In this document: piece after piece, positions 1 to 6,143 of the stretch
How positions within the stretch are numbered: the stretch's first letter is position 1
Layout: every line of letters starts with the position of its first letter
Assembly: GCA_029941095.1 (NCBI GenBank)
Contig: JAPYRO010000003.1
Location: 10,236 to 20,382, forward strand
From: Dehalococcoidia bacterium
GTDB lineage: Bacteria > Chloroflexota > Dehalococcoidia > UBA6926
DNA: 10,147 bases
Direction of reading: 5' to 3'
Position numbers and translations under genes: made by a program
Notes under the pieces: generated by a model
What the model was told of the DNA's origin: nothing
Databases searched by the model: none
Seen by the model: the letters and a program-made list of their open reading frames with translations, nothing else

Positions 1-92
1 ATCGCCGTCAGTGCTGCATCATGGTTTTTTAACCCTTGAAGAACGTTAAAATTACCATTTCCTCCGCCCATGACTACTATTTTTTTATTCAA
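1..92 (-). CDS. CofD/YvcK-like protein, N-terminal fragment (cut by window edge)
   Basis: Only the first 30 codons are visible; the gene continues past the left edge. The peptide opens with a short beta strand and a glycine-rich turn (KKIVVMGGGNGNFNVLQGLK), then a helix and a second strand reaching LTA. This is the N-terminal Rossmann-like pattern of the CofD/YvcK family (2-phospho-L-lactate transferase-like; YvcK is linked to cell-wall and carbon metabolism in Bacillus), whose usual form is IGGGTG followed by a leucine-rich helix. The start is TTG at 92-90. A GGAGG lies 10 nt upstream, no in-frame ATG precedes it, and the first internal Met (codon 8) would cut away the first beta strand. It lies downstream of uppP on the same strand after a 165-nt gap that contains a plausible promoter. 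The family call rests on one motif, so substrate and role are open. Confidence 0.6.
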   Translation of the reverse strand, partial: MNKKIVVMGGGNGNFNVLQGLKNHDAALTA

Positions 93-138
93 GTGAGGGA
101 ATCCTCCAATTGAGTTATCTTTGATCTTTTATTTTATT

Positions 139-167
139 ACTATATTGTGGTTAAGCTGCATTCACAA
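139..167 (-). promoter_or_regulatory. Putative sigma70-type promoter for the CofD/YvcK-like gene
   Basis: Read on the minus strand, TTGTGA (167-162) and TATAGT (144-139) are separated by exactly 17 bp. They match the -35 consensus at 4 of 6 positions and the -10 consensus at 5 of 6. The site is in the gap between uppP and the TTG start at 92, leaving a leader of about 40 nt. In AT-rich DNA such matches occur by chance, and the assignment assumes a bacterial host. Confidence 0.4.
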
Positions 168-257
168 TTACCAACCTTTTTTTAGAACTCGATTATTAAA
201 TAGTTTGCACCATAAAGAGTCTGTTGATTTAACTAGTATTTAGCATGAGTTTTGTGT

Positions 258-1079
258 TTAGTAGGCTGGTGAACCAATGAATATTAATTGTATTAAGGAA
301 CCCATTACTATGAATCCACCAATTGAAAACACAATAACACTGAAATTTATCGTCTCTCCCAGATGTAATATTAGTCTGATTGCGAGAAATCCAACTATAG
401 CCGCGGTTGTGAGAGCTATGATTGCAGATATAGAAACATCCTTGTTCAAGTTGAATAATCCTATCAATATTGCTCCCCAGCTGGCCGGCACACTCATAAG
501 AAAGCTTAACCGAATAGCTTCTTTTTTATTAAAACCTCTGAAAATAAGAATAGAAACGGTTGTAGCAGATCTGCTGATACCCGGTAGAATAGAAAAACCT
601 TGCACTAACCCTGATAAAATTGCATCTTTGAGATTGATGTGATTTACAGAGCGGCTTCCTAAATTTAACCGAAATCGATTTGTTTGTAGTAGTGCAGTTA
701 CCAACATCAATAAACCAACCACTAGCATTAACCCACTTGTAACGGTTACTGATATATCTTTTAAAATAAATATTATCAATGAAACTACTCCTATACTTAC
801 CAATGTTGAAACTACTAAAAATAATGTTAGAGGTGTGGGATGTAGAGGATTTTTTAGTGTGTCTGCGAACAGCGATTGTAAGTCCTTTCGAAAGTAGATT
901 GTAACCGCGATGGCTGTACCTCCATGAACCCAAATAGCGAACCCTATAGCATTCTCAATAGTTGTGTCTTCAAATAGAAGTAAATAAATAATGGTGATTA
1001 CACCCTCAGAGCTAATGGGAAGCCACTCGGTGATACCTTGGATTATTCCAACAAGAACTGATGATAGGATCTCATTCAT
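258..1079 (-). CDS. uppP: Undecaprenyl-diphosphatase (UppP/BacA family), archaeal-like variant
   Basis: Integral membrane phosphatase that converts undecaprenyl diphosphate to the monophosphate, regenerating the lipid carrier for peptidoglycan and surface glycans; overexpression gives bacitracin resistance. At 273 residues it matches the usual family length, with hydrophobic segments throughout. Motif 1 is QGITEWLPISSEG at residues 14-26: Gln14 takes the place of the first Glu of the (E/Q)xxxE motif, Glu18 is the second, and Ser24 aligns with the essential serine. Motif 2 is PGISRSATT at 166-174, with Arg170 aligning with the essential arginine. The histidine that usually follows the motif-1 serine (SSxGH) is Val27 here, and the preceding residue is Glu rather than Ser/Thr. 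I associate this SSEG form with archaeal-type members, so the true substrate might be another polyprenyl diphosphate. The ATG is at 1079; a short AAGG about 11 nt upstream is the only visible ribosome-binding site. It diverges from glmS. Confidence 0.9.
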   Translation of the reverse strand: MNEILSSVLVGIIQGITEWLPISSEGVITIIYLLLFEDTTIENAIGFAIWVHGGTAIAVTIYFRKDLQSLFADTLKNPLHPTPLTLFLVVSTLVSIGVVSLIIFILKDISVTVTSGLMLVVGLLMLVTALLQTNRFRLNLGSRSVNHINLKDAILSGLVQGFSILPGISRSATTVSILIFRGFNKKEAIRLSFLMSVPASWGAILIGLFNLNKDVSISAIIALTTAAIVGFLAIRLILHLGETINFSVIVFSIGGFIVMGSLIQLIFIGSPAY

Positions 1080-1196
1080 ATAGTAATGGCCTTATCGTTA
1101 AGGTAACTCAGTATGATATCCATATATGGTCAAACCTTTCTATTTTTGTATCTAGCAGTATTGTTGCGGGTTCAATTAAGTTAATATAAATAATAA

Positions 1197-1226
1197 TTGA
1201 TAGCGCAATTTATGTAATATTAATAT
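1197..1226 (+). promoter_or_regulatory. Weak candidate promoter for glmS
   Basis: In the divergent uppP-glmS gap, TTGATA (1197-1202) is followed after 18 bp by TAATAT (1221-1226), matching the sigma70 elements at 4 of 6 positions each. The leader to the glmS ATG would be about 45 nt. The whole stretch from 1170 to 1245 is very AT-rich, with other -10-like hexamers such as TATAAA at 1185, so the exact site is uncertain. I see no glmS ribozyme fold in this leader. Confidence 0.3.
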
Positions 1227-1266
1227 ATGGTTTTAATTATAAGAATTGCAAATGGTTTGGCTAATT

Positions 1267-1272
1267 GGAGGA
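1267..1272 (+). promoter_or_regulatory. Ribosome-binding site that fixes the glmS start
   Basis: GGAGGA lies 3 nt before the ATG at 1276. The same reading frame is open back to an ATG at 1246 that has no such site and would add ten residues in front of the catalytic cysteine, so this site supports the later start. Confidence 0.75.
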
Positions 1273-1275
1273 CAC

Positions 1276-3120
1276 ATGTGTGGGATTATGGGTTATCTGG
1301 GAAACCAGGAAGCACGCCCCATATTGCTACAGGGTCTTGAGAATCTGGAATATCGAGGGTATGACAGTACAGGCCTATCAATTTTAAGTGAAACAGGAGA
1401 ATTTCAGTCGGTTAAATCTACGGGAAGGCTCAGTGCTTTAAAGTCTGTGTTAGAAAAAAATAAGTTATCTGGGAATGTAGGTATTGGGCATACAAGATGG
1501 GCAACCCATGGTCAAGTGACGGTAGAAAATGCCCATCCCCATTTAGATTGTAATAATTCAGTTGCCGTTGTACAAAATGGTATCATTGAAAACTATCGCC
1601 AAATAAAAGAAAATCTGCAAAGCCGAGGTCATATTTTTAAGTCGGATACAGATTCAGAAGTCATACCACATTTGATAGAAGAAGTACTAGATCAAGGTCA
1701 GTCATTAGAAAGCGCAGTGGAATTTGCCTTAACCCAAGTAAAGGGATCGGTAACTCTACTCGTTACTCAATCGAAAATTGATCCTAAGATAGTAGCAGCA
1801 AGGTTGGGAAATGCTGGAGGATTGGTTATAGGAGTTGAGGATAATGAATTATTTATTGCAAGTGATATCCCAGCTCTCCTTCCCTTTTCAAATAATATAA
1901 TGTTTTTGAACCCAGGAGAGATAGCAATACTGTCTACAGATGGTATTGAGTTTGTGGATGATCAAGGCCGAACAATCGAGAAACAAGTTTCCACTCAGTT
2001 GGTAAATGCAACCGAACCAGATAAAGGAGAGTATGACTGGTTTATGTACAAGGAGATTATGGAGCAGCCGGATGTTCTGTTGAACGTATTAAGAGACAGA
2101 GTTGGAATAGATAATTTTTCGTTAGAGTTGCCCGAACTTTCTTCTATCACGGAACAATTACCTAAAATTAATAGAGTTATACTGATGGGATGTGGAACTA
2201 GCTACCATGCGGCTTTAGTGGGGAAAGGCTTTATCGAATCAATTACCAAGTTACCTGCACAAGCTGAAATTGCCTCAGAATTCCGATATGCAAATCAAGT
2301 TATAAGGGATACTGACTTAGTGGTTGCTCTAACACAGTCAGGAGAGACAGCAGATACATTAGAGGCAATGGAGAAAGCAAAACAAGCAGGTGCAGTTCTG
2401 ATTGCTATAACTAATGTACTGGATAGCCAGTCTACGAGAATAGCAGATGCATCACTCCATATGAGAGCAGGAATCGAGGTTGGAGTAGCGTCAACAAAAA
2501 CGTTTACCGCCTCGCTATTAATTCTGTATATCTTAAGTATTTATCTTGGGAAAAATAGGTCTAGCGTTTCAGAAATTGAACTCACGGAACACATACATGA
2601 TCTTGAGAAATTACCTGAATATATTGGGAATGCCTTGAATGAATCGCCCAATATACATCTATTAGCAAAAGATTACGCTAACACTCAATATTTTTTATTT
2701 ATGGCTAGAGGCCTGCTTTTTCCGATAGCCCTAGAGGGGGCTCTTAAACTCAAGGAAATTAGTTATATCCACGCTGAAGGGCACCCAGCAGGAGAAATGA
2801 AACATGGACCGATAGCTTTAATTGGGCCTGATGTTACAACCATAGCATTAGCTCCAAATGTCCCTAACAAAGAAAAAACTGAAACGACAATTGAAGAGAT
2901 TAAGACTAGAAATGGCGTCGTACTTGGTGTGGTTACAGCAGGTGATAGTAATTTGGCATCGAGGTTGGATGGCTGTTTATTTTTACCTTCCGTCCCAGTC
3001 AATTTGGTGCCTATCGTGGCCGCTATACCTATGCAACTTTTCGCCTATTTTATTGCTCTTGAGAAAGGTTTAGATATAGACCATCCTAGGAATTTAGCGA
3101 AATCCGTTACCGTGGAGTAG
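1276..3120 (+). CDS. glmS: Glutamine--fructose-6-phosphate aminotransferase (isomerizing)
   Basis: Catalyses fructose-6-phosphate + glutamine to glucosamine-6-phosphate + glutamate, the entry step to UDP-GlcNAc. The 614 residues match the family length. The start is ATG 1276, because processing must expose Cys2 of MCGI as the N-terminal nucleophile. The glutamine amidotransferase domain (about 2-230) shows GHTRWATHG at 71-79 with Arg74, NGIIENY from 101, and DTDSE from 124. The first sugar-isomerase (SIS) domain (about 290-425) shows GCGTSYHA from 305, SQSGETADT around 354-361 and ASTKTFTA from 405. The second (about 460-614) shows EGALKLKE from 487, EGHPAGEMKHGP from 501, and the C-terminal NLAKSVTVE, whose Lys609 aligns with the Schiff-base lysine of the E. 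coli enzyme. All expected catalytic elements are present. It diverges from uppP and is followed 30 nt later by a small-protein gene, likely co-transcribed. Its position in a glycan region suggests precursor supply; whether the genome has a second glmS cannot be seen. Confidence 0.97.
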   Translation: MCGIMGYLGNQEARPILLQGLENLEYRGYDSTGLSILSETGEFQSVKSTGRLSALKSVLEKNKLSGNVGIGHTRWATHGQVTVENAHPHLDCNNSVAVVQNGIIENYRQIKENLQSRGHIFKSDTDSEVIPHLIEEVLDQGQSLESAVEFALTQVKGSVTLLVTQSKIDPKIVAARLGNAGGLVIGVEDNELFIASDIPALLPFSNNIMFLNPGEIAILSTDGIEFVDDQGRTIEKQVSTQLVNATEPDKGEYDWFMYKEIMEQPDVLLNVLRDRVGIDNFSLELPELSSITEQLPKINRVILMGCGTSYHAALVGKGFIESITKLPAQAEIASEFRYANQVIRDTDLVVALTQSGETADTLEAMEKAKQAGAVLIAITNVLDSQSTRIADASLHMRAGIEVGVASTKTFTASLLILYILSIYLGKNRSSVSEIELTEHIHDLEKLPEYIGNALNESPNIHLLAKDYANTQYFLFMARGLLFPIALEGALKLKEISYIHAEGHPAGEMKHGPIALIGPDVTTIALAPNVPNKEKTETTIEEIKTRNGVVLGVVTAGDSNLASRLDGCLFLPSVPVNLVPIVAAIPMQLFAYFIALEKGLDIDHPRNLAKSVTVE

Positions 3121-3150
3121 GTGACAATAGTAAATTAAGAGGAGATAACA

Positions 3151-3279
3151 ATGGAAGGATTGGCAGTCATAGGTTTTGTTTTCGGAATGATGGGAGTCGT
3201 GGCGCTTGTTCGTTTAGAGAAATTAACAAAAACGCTAAAAGAGAGAGGAATTCTCGAAGAAAATTACAAGGAAGAGTAA
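3151..3279 (+). CDS. Small single-helix membrane protein, 42 residues, function unknown
   Basis: ATG at 3151 is preceded by AAGAGGAGAT, a strong ribosome-binding site 5-9 nt upstream, and the frame runs 42 codons to TAA. Residues 4-20 form an uninterrupted hydrophobic segment (LAVIGFVFGMMGVVALV), followed by a charged amphipathic tail rich in Lys and Glu (RLEKLTKTLKERGILEENY, 21-39). This is a typical layout for a small inner-membrane protein with a cytoplasmic helix. The wording of the tail reminds me of small hypothetical proteins seen in several bacteria, but I cannot name a family. The gene lies 30 nt after glmS on the same strand and ends shortly before the convergent LysE-type gene, so co-transcription with glmS is likely. 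The strong ribosome-binding site, the clean domain split and codon use typical of the neighbours argue that it is real. Confidence 0.75.
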   Translation: MEGLAVIGFVFGMMGVVALVRLEKLTKTLKERGILEENYKEE

Positions 3280-3320
3280 ATGACTGTTGTAAAACACTCG
3301 ATAACTGTTGATTGGCCTAT

Positions 3321-3340
3321 CATTTTATAGCTATAAAATG
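3321..3340. terminator. Perfect 20-bp palindrome at a convergent gene junction (possible bidirectional terminator)
   Basis: CATTTTATAG is followed directly by its exact reverse complement, with no spacer. It lies 41 nt after the small-protein stop and overlaps the last codons and the stop (3331-3333) of the LysE-type gene on the other strand. A zero-spacer palindrome would fold with a 4-nt turn and an AT-rich stem. There is only a TTT after it on the plus strand and no T run on the minus strand, so it is a poor classical intrinsic terminator. A protein-binding site is an alternative. Confidence 0.4.
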
Positions 3341-3951
3341 TTTGCGTATGTGAGAAAAATCTGGGAAGAAATTACGATGAGTATTAGTCCAATTATTTTT
3401 TCAAACGTGGGTAAATATAATGAGAATTTACTGGTAAACCGATCGTCAGTAAATACAACTGATATGAAGGCAAACCAGATAAAAGTGGAGACAGCCATAT
3501 AAAGTCCATAAAAAGATAGTGTCAATCGATCAGTGTTCTGGTCTATTACGACTGTAAAAACTGTTACAAAGAATAGTATCGCTTTAACGTTCGTGATATT
3601 AGTTATTAGACCTGCAAGAAAACCATTTAAATTTTCTTTTTTTGCAGGTACGCCCGTAGTTAGTTCCTTAATTTTATTGCTATTGATAATAGATATAATT
3701 CCTAAATAAAGTAAATAAATTGCTCCTGCAATTTTTATAGAATTAAATAAAAAGCTATTTGAAGTGACTATAACAACAACACCTGTTATAGCTATAAGAG
3801 AATGGAATAATATCCCTGTGGCGATACCTAAACTTGCCCATATGGCTATGTTTCGATTATAACGAATGCTCTGTCTTGTAATGAGAACAAAATCTGGGCC
3901 AGGGCTTACAACGGCAAATAAATGCAATAATGCAATTGTGATAAATTCCAT
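3331..3951 (-). CDS. LysE/RhtB-family translocator (amino-acid or metabolite exporter)
   Basis: Inner-membrane exporter of 206 residues, the normal size for the LysE/RhtB family, with about five to six hydrophobic segments. Family hallmarks appear in order: SPGPDF at 16-21 near the end of the first helix, the Gly-rich GIATGILFH around 42-50 in the second, GAIYLLYLG around 76-84, and the NGFLAGLITNITN stretch leading into KAILFF around 108-127. Characterised members export lysine, arginine, homoserine, threonine or cysteine; the substrate cannot be told from sequence. The ATG at 3951 has no clear ribosome-binding site; the sequence just upstream is AT-rich. It stands alone on its strand, divergent from the metallo-hydrolase gene and convergent with the small-protein gene, so it is probably a separate transcription unit and not obviously part of the glycan pathway. 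Confidence 0.9.
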   Translation of the reverse strand: MEFITIALLHLFAVVSPGPDFVLITRQSIRYNRNIAIWASLGIATGILFHSLIAITGVVVIVTSNSFLFNSIKIAGAIYLLYLGIISIINSNKIKELTTGVPAKKENLNGFLAGLITNITNVKAILFFVTVFTVVIDQNTDRLTLSFYGLYMAVSTFIWFAFISVVFTDDRFTSKFSLYLPTFEKIIGLILIVISSQIFLTYANIL

Positions 3952-4136
3952 ATTTAAATAAACTTTGATTTTAACCGGTGACTAATAATGAATGTAAATT
4001 TGAAAATCTTTATGATAATAACTCCAGAATAGTAACAATTGCACTTTATAATATTCTAACCGATAGATGTTAAGAATTATTATCAATAGACATAAGAACA
4101 TAGGGTCAGTTAATCGTAATTCATTAATCGCTGTGG

Positions 4137-4174
4137 GATAATTTTGGTAGATAATTAAATTAAATAGGATAATT
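4137..4174 (+). repeat. Three direct copies of GATAATT upstream of the metallo-hydrolase gene
   Basis: GATAATT occurs at 4137-4143, 4150-4156 and 4168-4174, within 60 nt of the downstream ATG. The last copy overlaps a possible -10 element. The spacings (13 and 18 nt) are not regular, and the region is AT-rich, so this may be chance; an operator for a regulator is possible. Confidence 0.3.
4144..4173 (+). promoter_or_regulatory. Candidate promoter for the metallo-hydrolase gene
   Basis: TTGGTA (4144-4149) and GATAAT (4168-4173) are separated by 18 bp and match the sigma70 elements at 4 and 5 of 6 positions. The leader would be short, about 15 nt, but still includes the AGGGG ribosome-binding site at 4183-4187. 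A perfect TATAAT further upstream (4047-4052) has no recognisable -35 partner. The remainder of the 244-nt divergent gap (3952-4195) shows nothing else I can assign. Confidence 0.3.
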
Positions 4175-4195
4175 GAACATTTAGGGGTGTTAGTA

Positions 4196-5563
4196 ATGGC
4201 CGATTTTGAGGAAAATAAAGGGAATGTCACCTTTCTTAACCATAGCTCTTTTCTAATTGATTCTGGAGAAACTAAAATCCTCTGTGACCCGTGGTATCGC
4301 GGTTCCGCGTTTGGAAACTCATGGAGGTTGCTGGCAGAGGATTCTCATCAGATTTCAGAAATTGACTACGACTATATTTTTCTATCTCACGAGCATCCCG
4401 ATCACTTTTCCATACCAACCCTTAATGATTTATCTGACACAAAAACATTTCTGTATCAAAAAACCGTTGATGGTAAAGTGGCGACTTATCTGCGTGCAAA
4501 AGGGCATAAAGTCATTGAATTTAGCCATGGGGTTCAGCAAAGAATTGGTGATATTGATGTAACAATTTATGTTGTAGATGGATATGATTCTACAGCTTTG
4601 TTTCAACTACCTGCTGGTGATCGAATACTTAATATTAATGATTGTAGAATAGAGTTAGATTCTAATTTGATGGGCCAAATTAAAAAAGATGCAGGGCCCA
4701 ACGTTGAATTAACGTTAGTACAATTTTCTTATGCTAACTGGGCAGGAAATCGGGGAGATTCGAATATCGCCGAACTTCTTCACATCCAAACTCTGGAGCG
4801 CAATAAACTTGTTATAGATGAATTTAATCCTAAATACCATCTGCTATTTGCGAGCTACGTATATTTTTCCCATAAAGAAAATAATTACTGGAATGATCAT
4901 TTTTGGTTACCTCAGATGGAATTGAGCTTGAGAGATTATGGGAGCCCTGAAATTATTGTCCCCATGATTAATGAAAAATTTAGATTTGGATCTCAGGATT
5001 TTCGGCCTAAAAATAATGAAGAAGCGGTAGAGTTTTGGAGAACAAAACATTCGCAAACCGAGGTTATTGATGACCAATCTGCGACTTATTCAGAAGATGA
5101 ATTAAAGCAAAGCTTTAGTGAATTTTGCTTAAACGTATGGGGAGATAATGACCTGGATATTGCCAGGCAGAAATTAAAAACTATACCTTTATCGATATTT
5201 GTTACTGATCTTAGAATAATTATTCAATTAGATTTAATTAGTAGTAGGTTTACTGTGGTTCCTTCTTCGGAGTTGTTTGATGTTGAACTGTGTTCTGAAA
5301 TGATTGATTTCTTGTTTAAGAATAAATTTGCCCGAGGAACCGTCACCATTAATGGCCGTGTACAGTTTAATTATGAAACAGCATTTCGCTTTTTTGTATT
5401 TTTCTTTATCCCATATGCAAATAATATTGGCAAATTTTTCTCACCCACAGGATTGAGCAGTAAAGATATCTATTCTATAAATGACACGTCAGTTTTGTCA
5501 TCGATACACTCGGTAGATCCCAGGGGTATCAAATTGTTAAATGATTATTTAAGCTCAAATTGA
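4196..5563 (+). CDS. Metallo-beta-lactamase-fold hydrolase with extra C-terminal domain, substrate unknown
   Basis: A 455-residue protein. The N-terminal half has a UlaG-like metallo-beta-lactamase fold: VTFLNHSSFLI (11-21), ILCDPWY (28-34), then the metal-binding signature SHEHPDH at 64-70 (His65, His67, Asp69, His70). Further likely active-site features are LNINDC at 145-150 with Asp149, and an FSHKENNYWN stretch at 224-233. The layout recalls metallo-hydrolases found in surface-glycan clusters and the metallo-hydrolase part of CMP-sialic-acid hydroxylases, but there is no Rieske iron-sulphur motif (CxH...CxxH). Residues about 300-455 form a second region of mixed helix and strand, with TVTINGRVQFN near 405-415, faintly like SCP2-type lipid-binding domains; this is a guess. 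The chosen start is ATG 4196, with AGGGG 8 nt upstream; the GTG at 4187 overlaps that site. The acetyltransferase gene follows 81 nt later on the same strand. The function may be hydrolysis or deacetylation of a sugar intermediate, unproven. Confidence 0.8.
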   Translation: MADFEENKGNVTFLNHSSFLIDSGETKILCDPWYRGSAFGNSWRLLAEDSHQISEIDYDYIFLSHEHPDHFSIPTLNDLSDTKTFLYQKTVDGKVATYLRAKGHKVIEFSHGVQQRIGDIDVTIYVVDGYDSTALFQLPAGDRILNINDCRIELDSNLMGQIKKDAGPNVELTLVQFSYANWAGNRGDSNIAELLHIQTLERNKLVIDEFNPKYHLLFASYVYFSHKENNYWNDHFWLPQMELSLRDYGSPEIIVPMINEKFRFGSQDFRPKNNEEAVEFWRTKHSQTEVIDDQSATYSEDELKQSFSEFCLNVWGDNDLDIARQKLKTIPLSIFVTDLRIIIQLDLISSRFTVVPSSELFDVELCSEMIDFLFKNKFARGTVTINGRVQFNYETAFRFFVFFFIPYANNIGKFFSPTGLSSKDIYSINDTSVLSSIHSVDPRGIKLLNDYLSSN

Positions 5564-5644
5564 TTGTTCTTTGATGATATCCTGTTGGAGCCAATATAGA
5601 GTGAGAGTAATAAAGTTGGAGAGAAAGTTTGCGGATTAGTTAAG

Positions 5645-6139
5645 ATGATTCATCCTACATCGGAAATCAAGTCAGAAGACATAGGTGAAAATACTGCAAT
5701 ATGGCAATATGTTGTAATTATGGCAGGTGCCAAATTGGGTTCTTTTTGTAACGTGGGCTCGCATACATTTATTGAAAATAAAGTTGTGATCGGTGATAGA
5801 GTAACGATAAAAAATGGAGTGCTAATATTTGATGGCGTGACGATAGAGGACGATTGCCTTATTGGGCCTGGTGTTGTTTTCACTAATGATATTTACCCCA
5901 GAAGTGATCGATTACAAGAGCGATCACAGAGTTTACAGACGATTTCGTTAGGGAGAGGTGTGAGTATTGGTGCTAACTCAACCATAAGAGCCGGGATATC
6001 TATTAAAGAGTATGCTTTGATTGGGGCTGGCACTGTTGTTACTAAAGATATCCCATCATTTTCTTTAGTGGTTGGGAATCCAGGCGAGATAGTGGGAAAA
6101 GTTGATGTTGATGGAAACGTAGTAGAAAGATTTGTATAG
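5645..6139 (+). CDS. Hexapeptide-repeat NDP-amino-sugar N-acetyltransferase (WbpD/FdtC-like)
   Basis: A cytoplasmic acetyl-CoA-dependent transferase of 164 residues, predicted to be a left-handed beta-helix trimer. It opens with IHPTSEI and IGENTAIW, continues through hexapeptide repeats (GAKLGSFCNVGSHTFI, VVIGDRVTIKNG, VTIEDDCLIGPG), has the loop FTNDIYPRS at 79-87, and finishes with SLGRGVSIGANSTI, IGAGTVVTKDI and a short tail after VVGNP. Order and length match the group that acetylates 3-amino sugars: WbpD on UDP-2-acetamido-3-amino-glucuronate, and FdtC/QdtC on dTDP-3-amino-3,6-dideoxyhexoses. PglD-type 4-amino acetyltransferases carry an additional N-terminal domain that is absent here. 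The FTNDxYPRS loop leans towards the FdtC/QdtC side. There is no good ribosome-binding site immediately before the ATG (the nearest GGAGAG is about 20 nt away), and no alternative start lies in frame. It likely works with the DegT aminotransferase, although on the opposite strand. It ends 4 bp from the methyltransferase stop. Confidence 0.88.
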   Translation: MIHPTSEIKSEDIGENTAIWQYVVIMAGAKLGSFCNVGSHTFIENKVVIGDRVTIKNGVLIFDGVTIEDDCLIGPGVVFTNDIYPRSDRLQERSQSLQTISLGRGVSIGANSTIRAGISIKEYALIGAGTVVTKDIPSFSLVVGNPGEIVGKVDVDGNVVERFV

Positions 6140-6143
6140 TAGG

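Noticed and set aside
277..642. 121-codon open frame on the plus strand within uppP
   Set aside because: It is a shadow antisense to a well-supported membrane protein gene, with no recognisable domain or ribosome-binding site.
1246..1275. Upstream ATG extension of glmS by ten residues
   Set aside because: GlmS needs Cys directly after the initiator Met; the ribosome-binding site GGAGGA lies between the two starts and serves ATG 1276.
1080..1275. glmS ribozyme or other riboswitch in the glmS leader
   Set aside because: The leader is short and AT-rich, without the conserved core or pairing expected; only a 5-bp hairpin (CCTTA/TAAGG at about 1089-1102) was found, on the uppP side.
4110..4130. 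Direct repeat TTAATCG (4110-4116 and 4124-4130)
   Set aside because: Two 7-bp copies in AT-rich DNA are expected by chance and show no link to a promoter.
4187..4195. GTG start for the metallo-hydrolase, three codons earlier
   Set aside because: It overlaps the AGGGG site that is well placed for ATG 4196, and it has no ribosome-binding site of its own.
1081..4201. Shared 11-mer TAGTAATGGCC at 1081 and before the metallo-hydrolase start
   Set aside because: Several chance 11-mer matches are expected in a 10-kb window; the contexts differ.
3982..4230. 82-codon open frame on the minus strand across the lysE-hydrolase gap
   Set aside because: It runs into the start of the metallo-hydrolase gene on the other strand; its composition looks like AT-rich non-coding DNA and no ribosome-binding site is seen.
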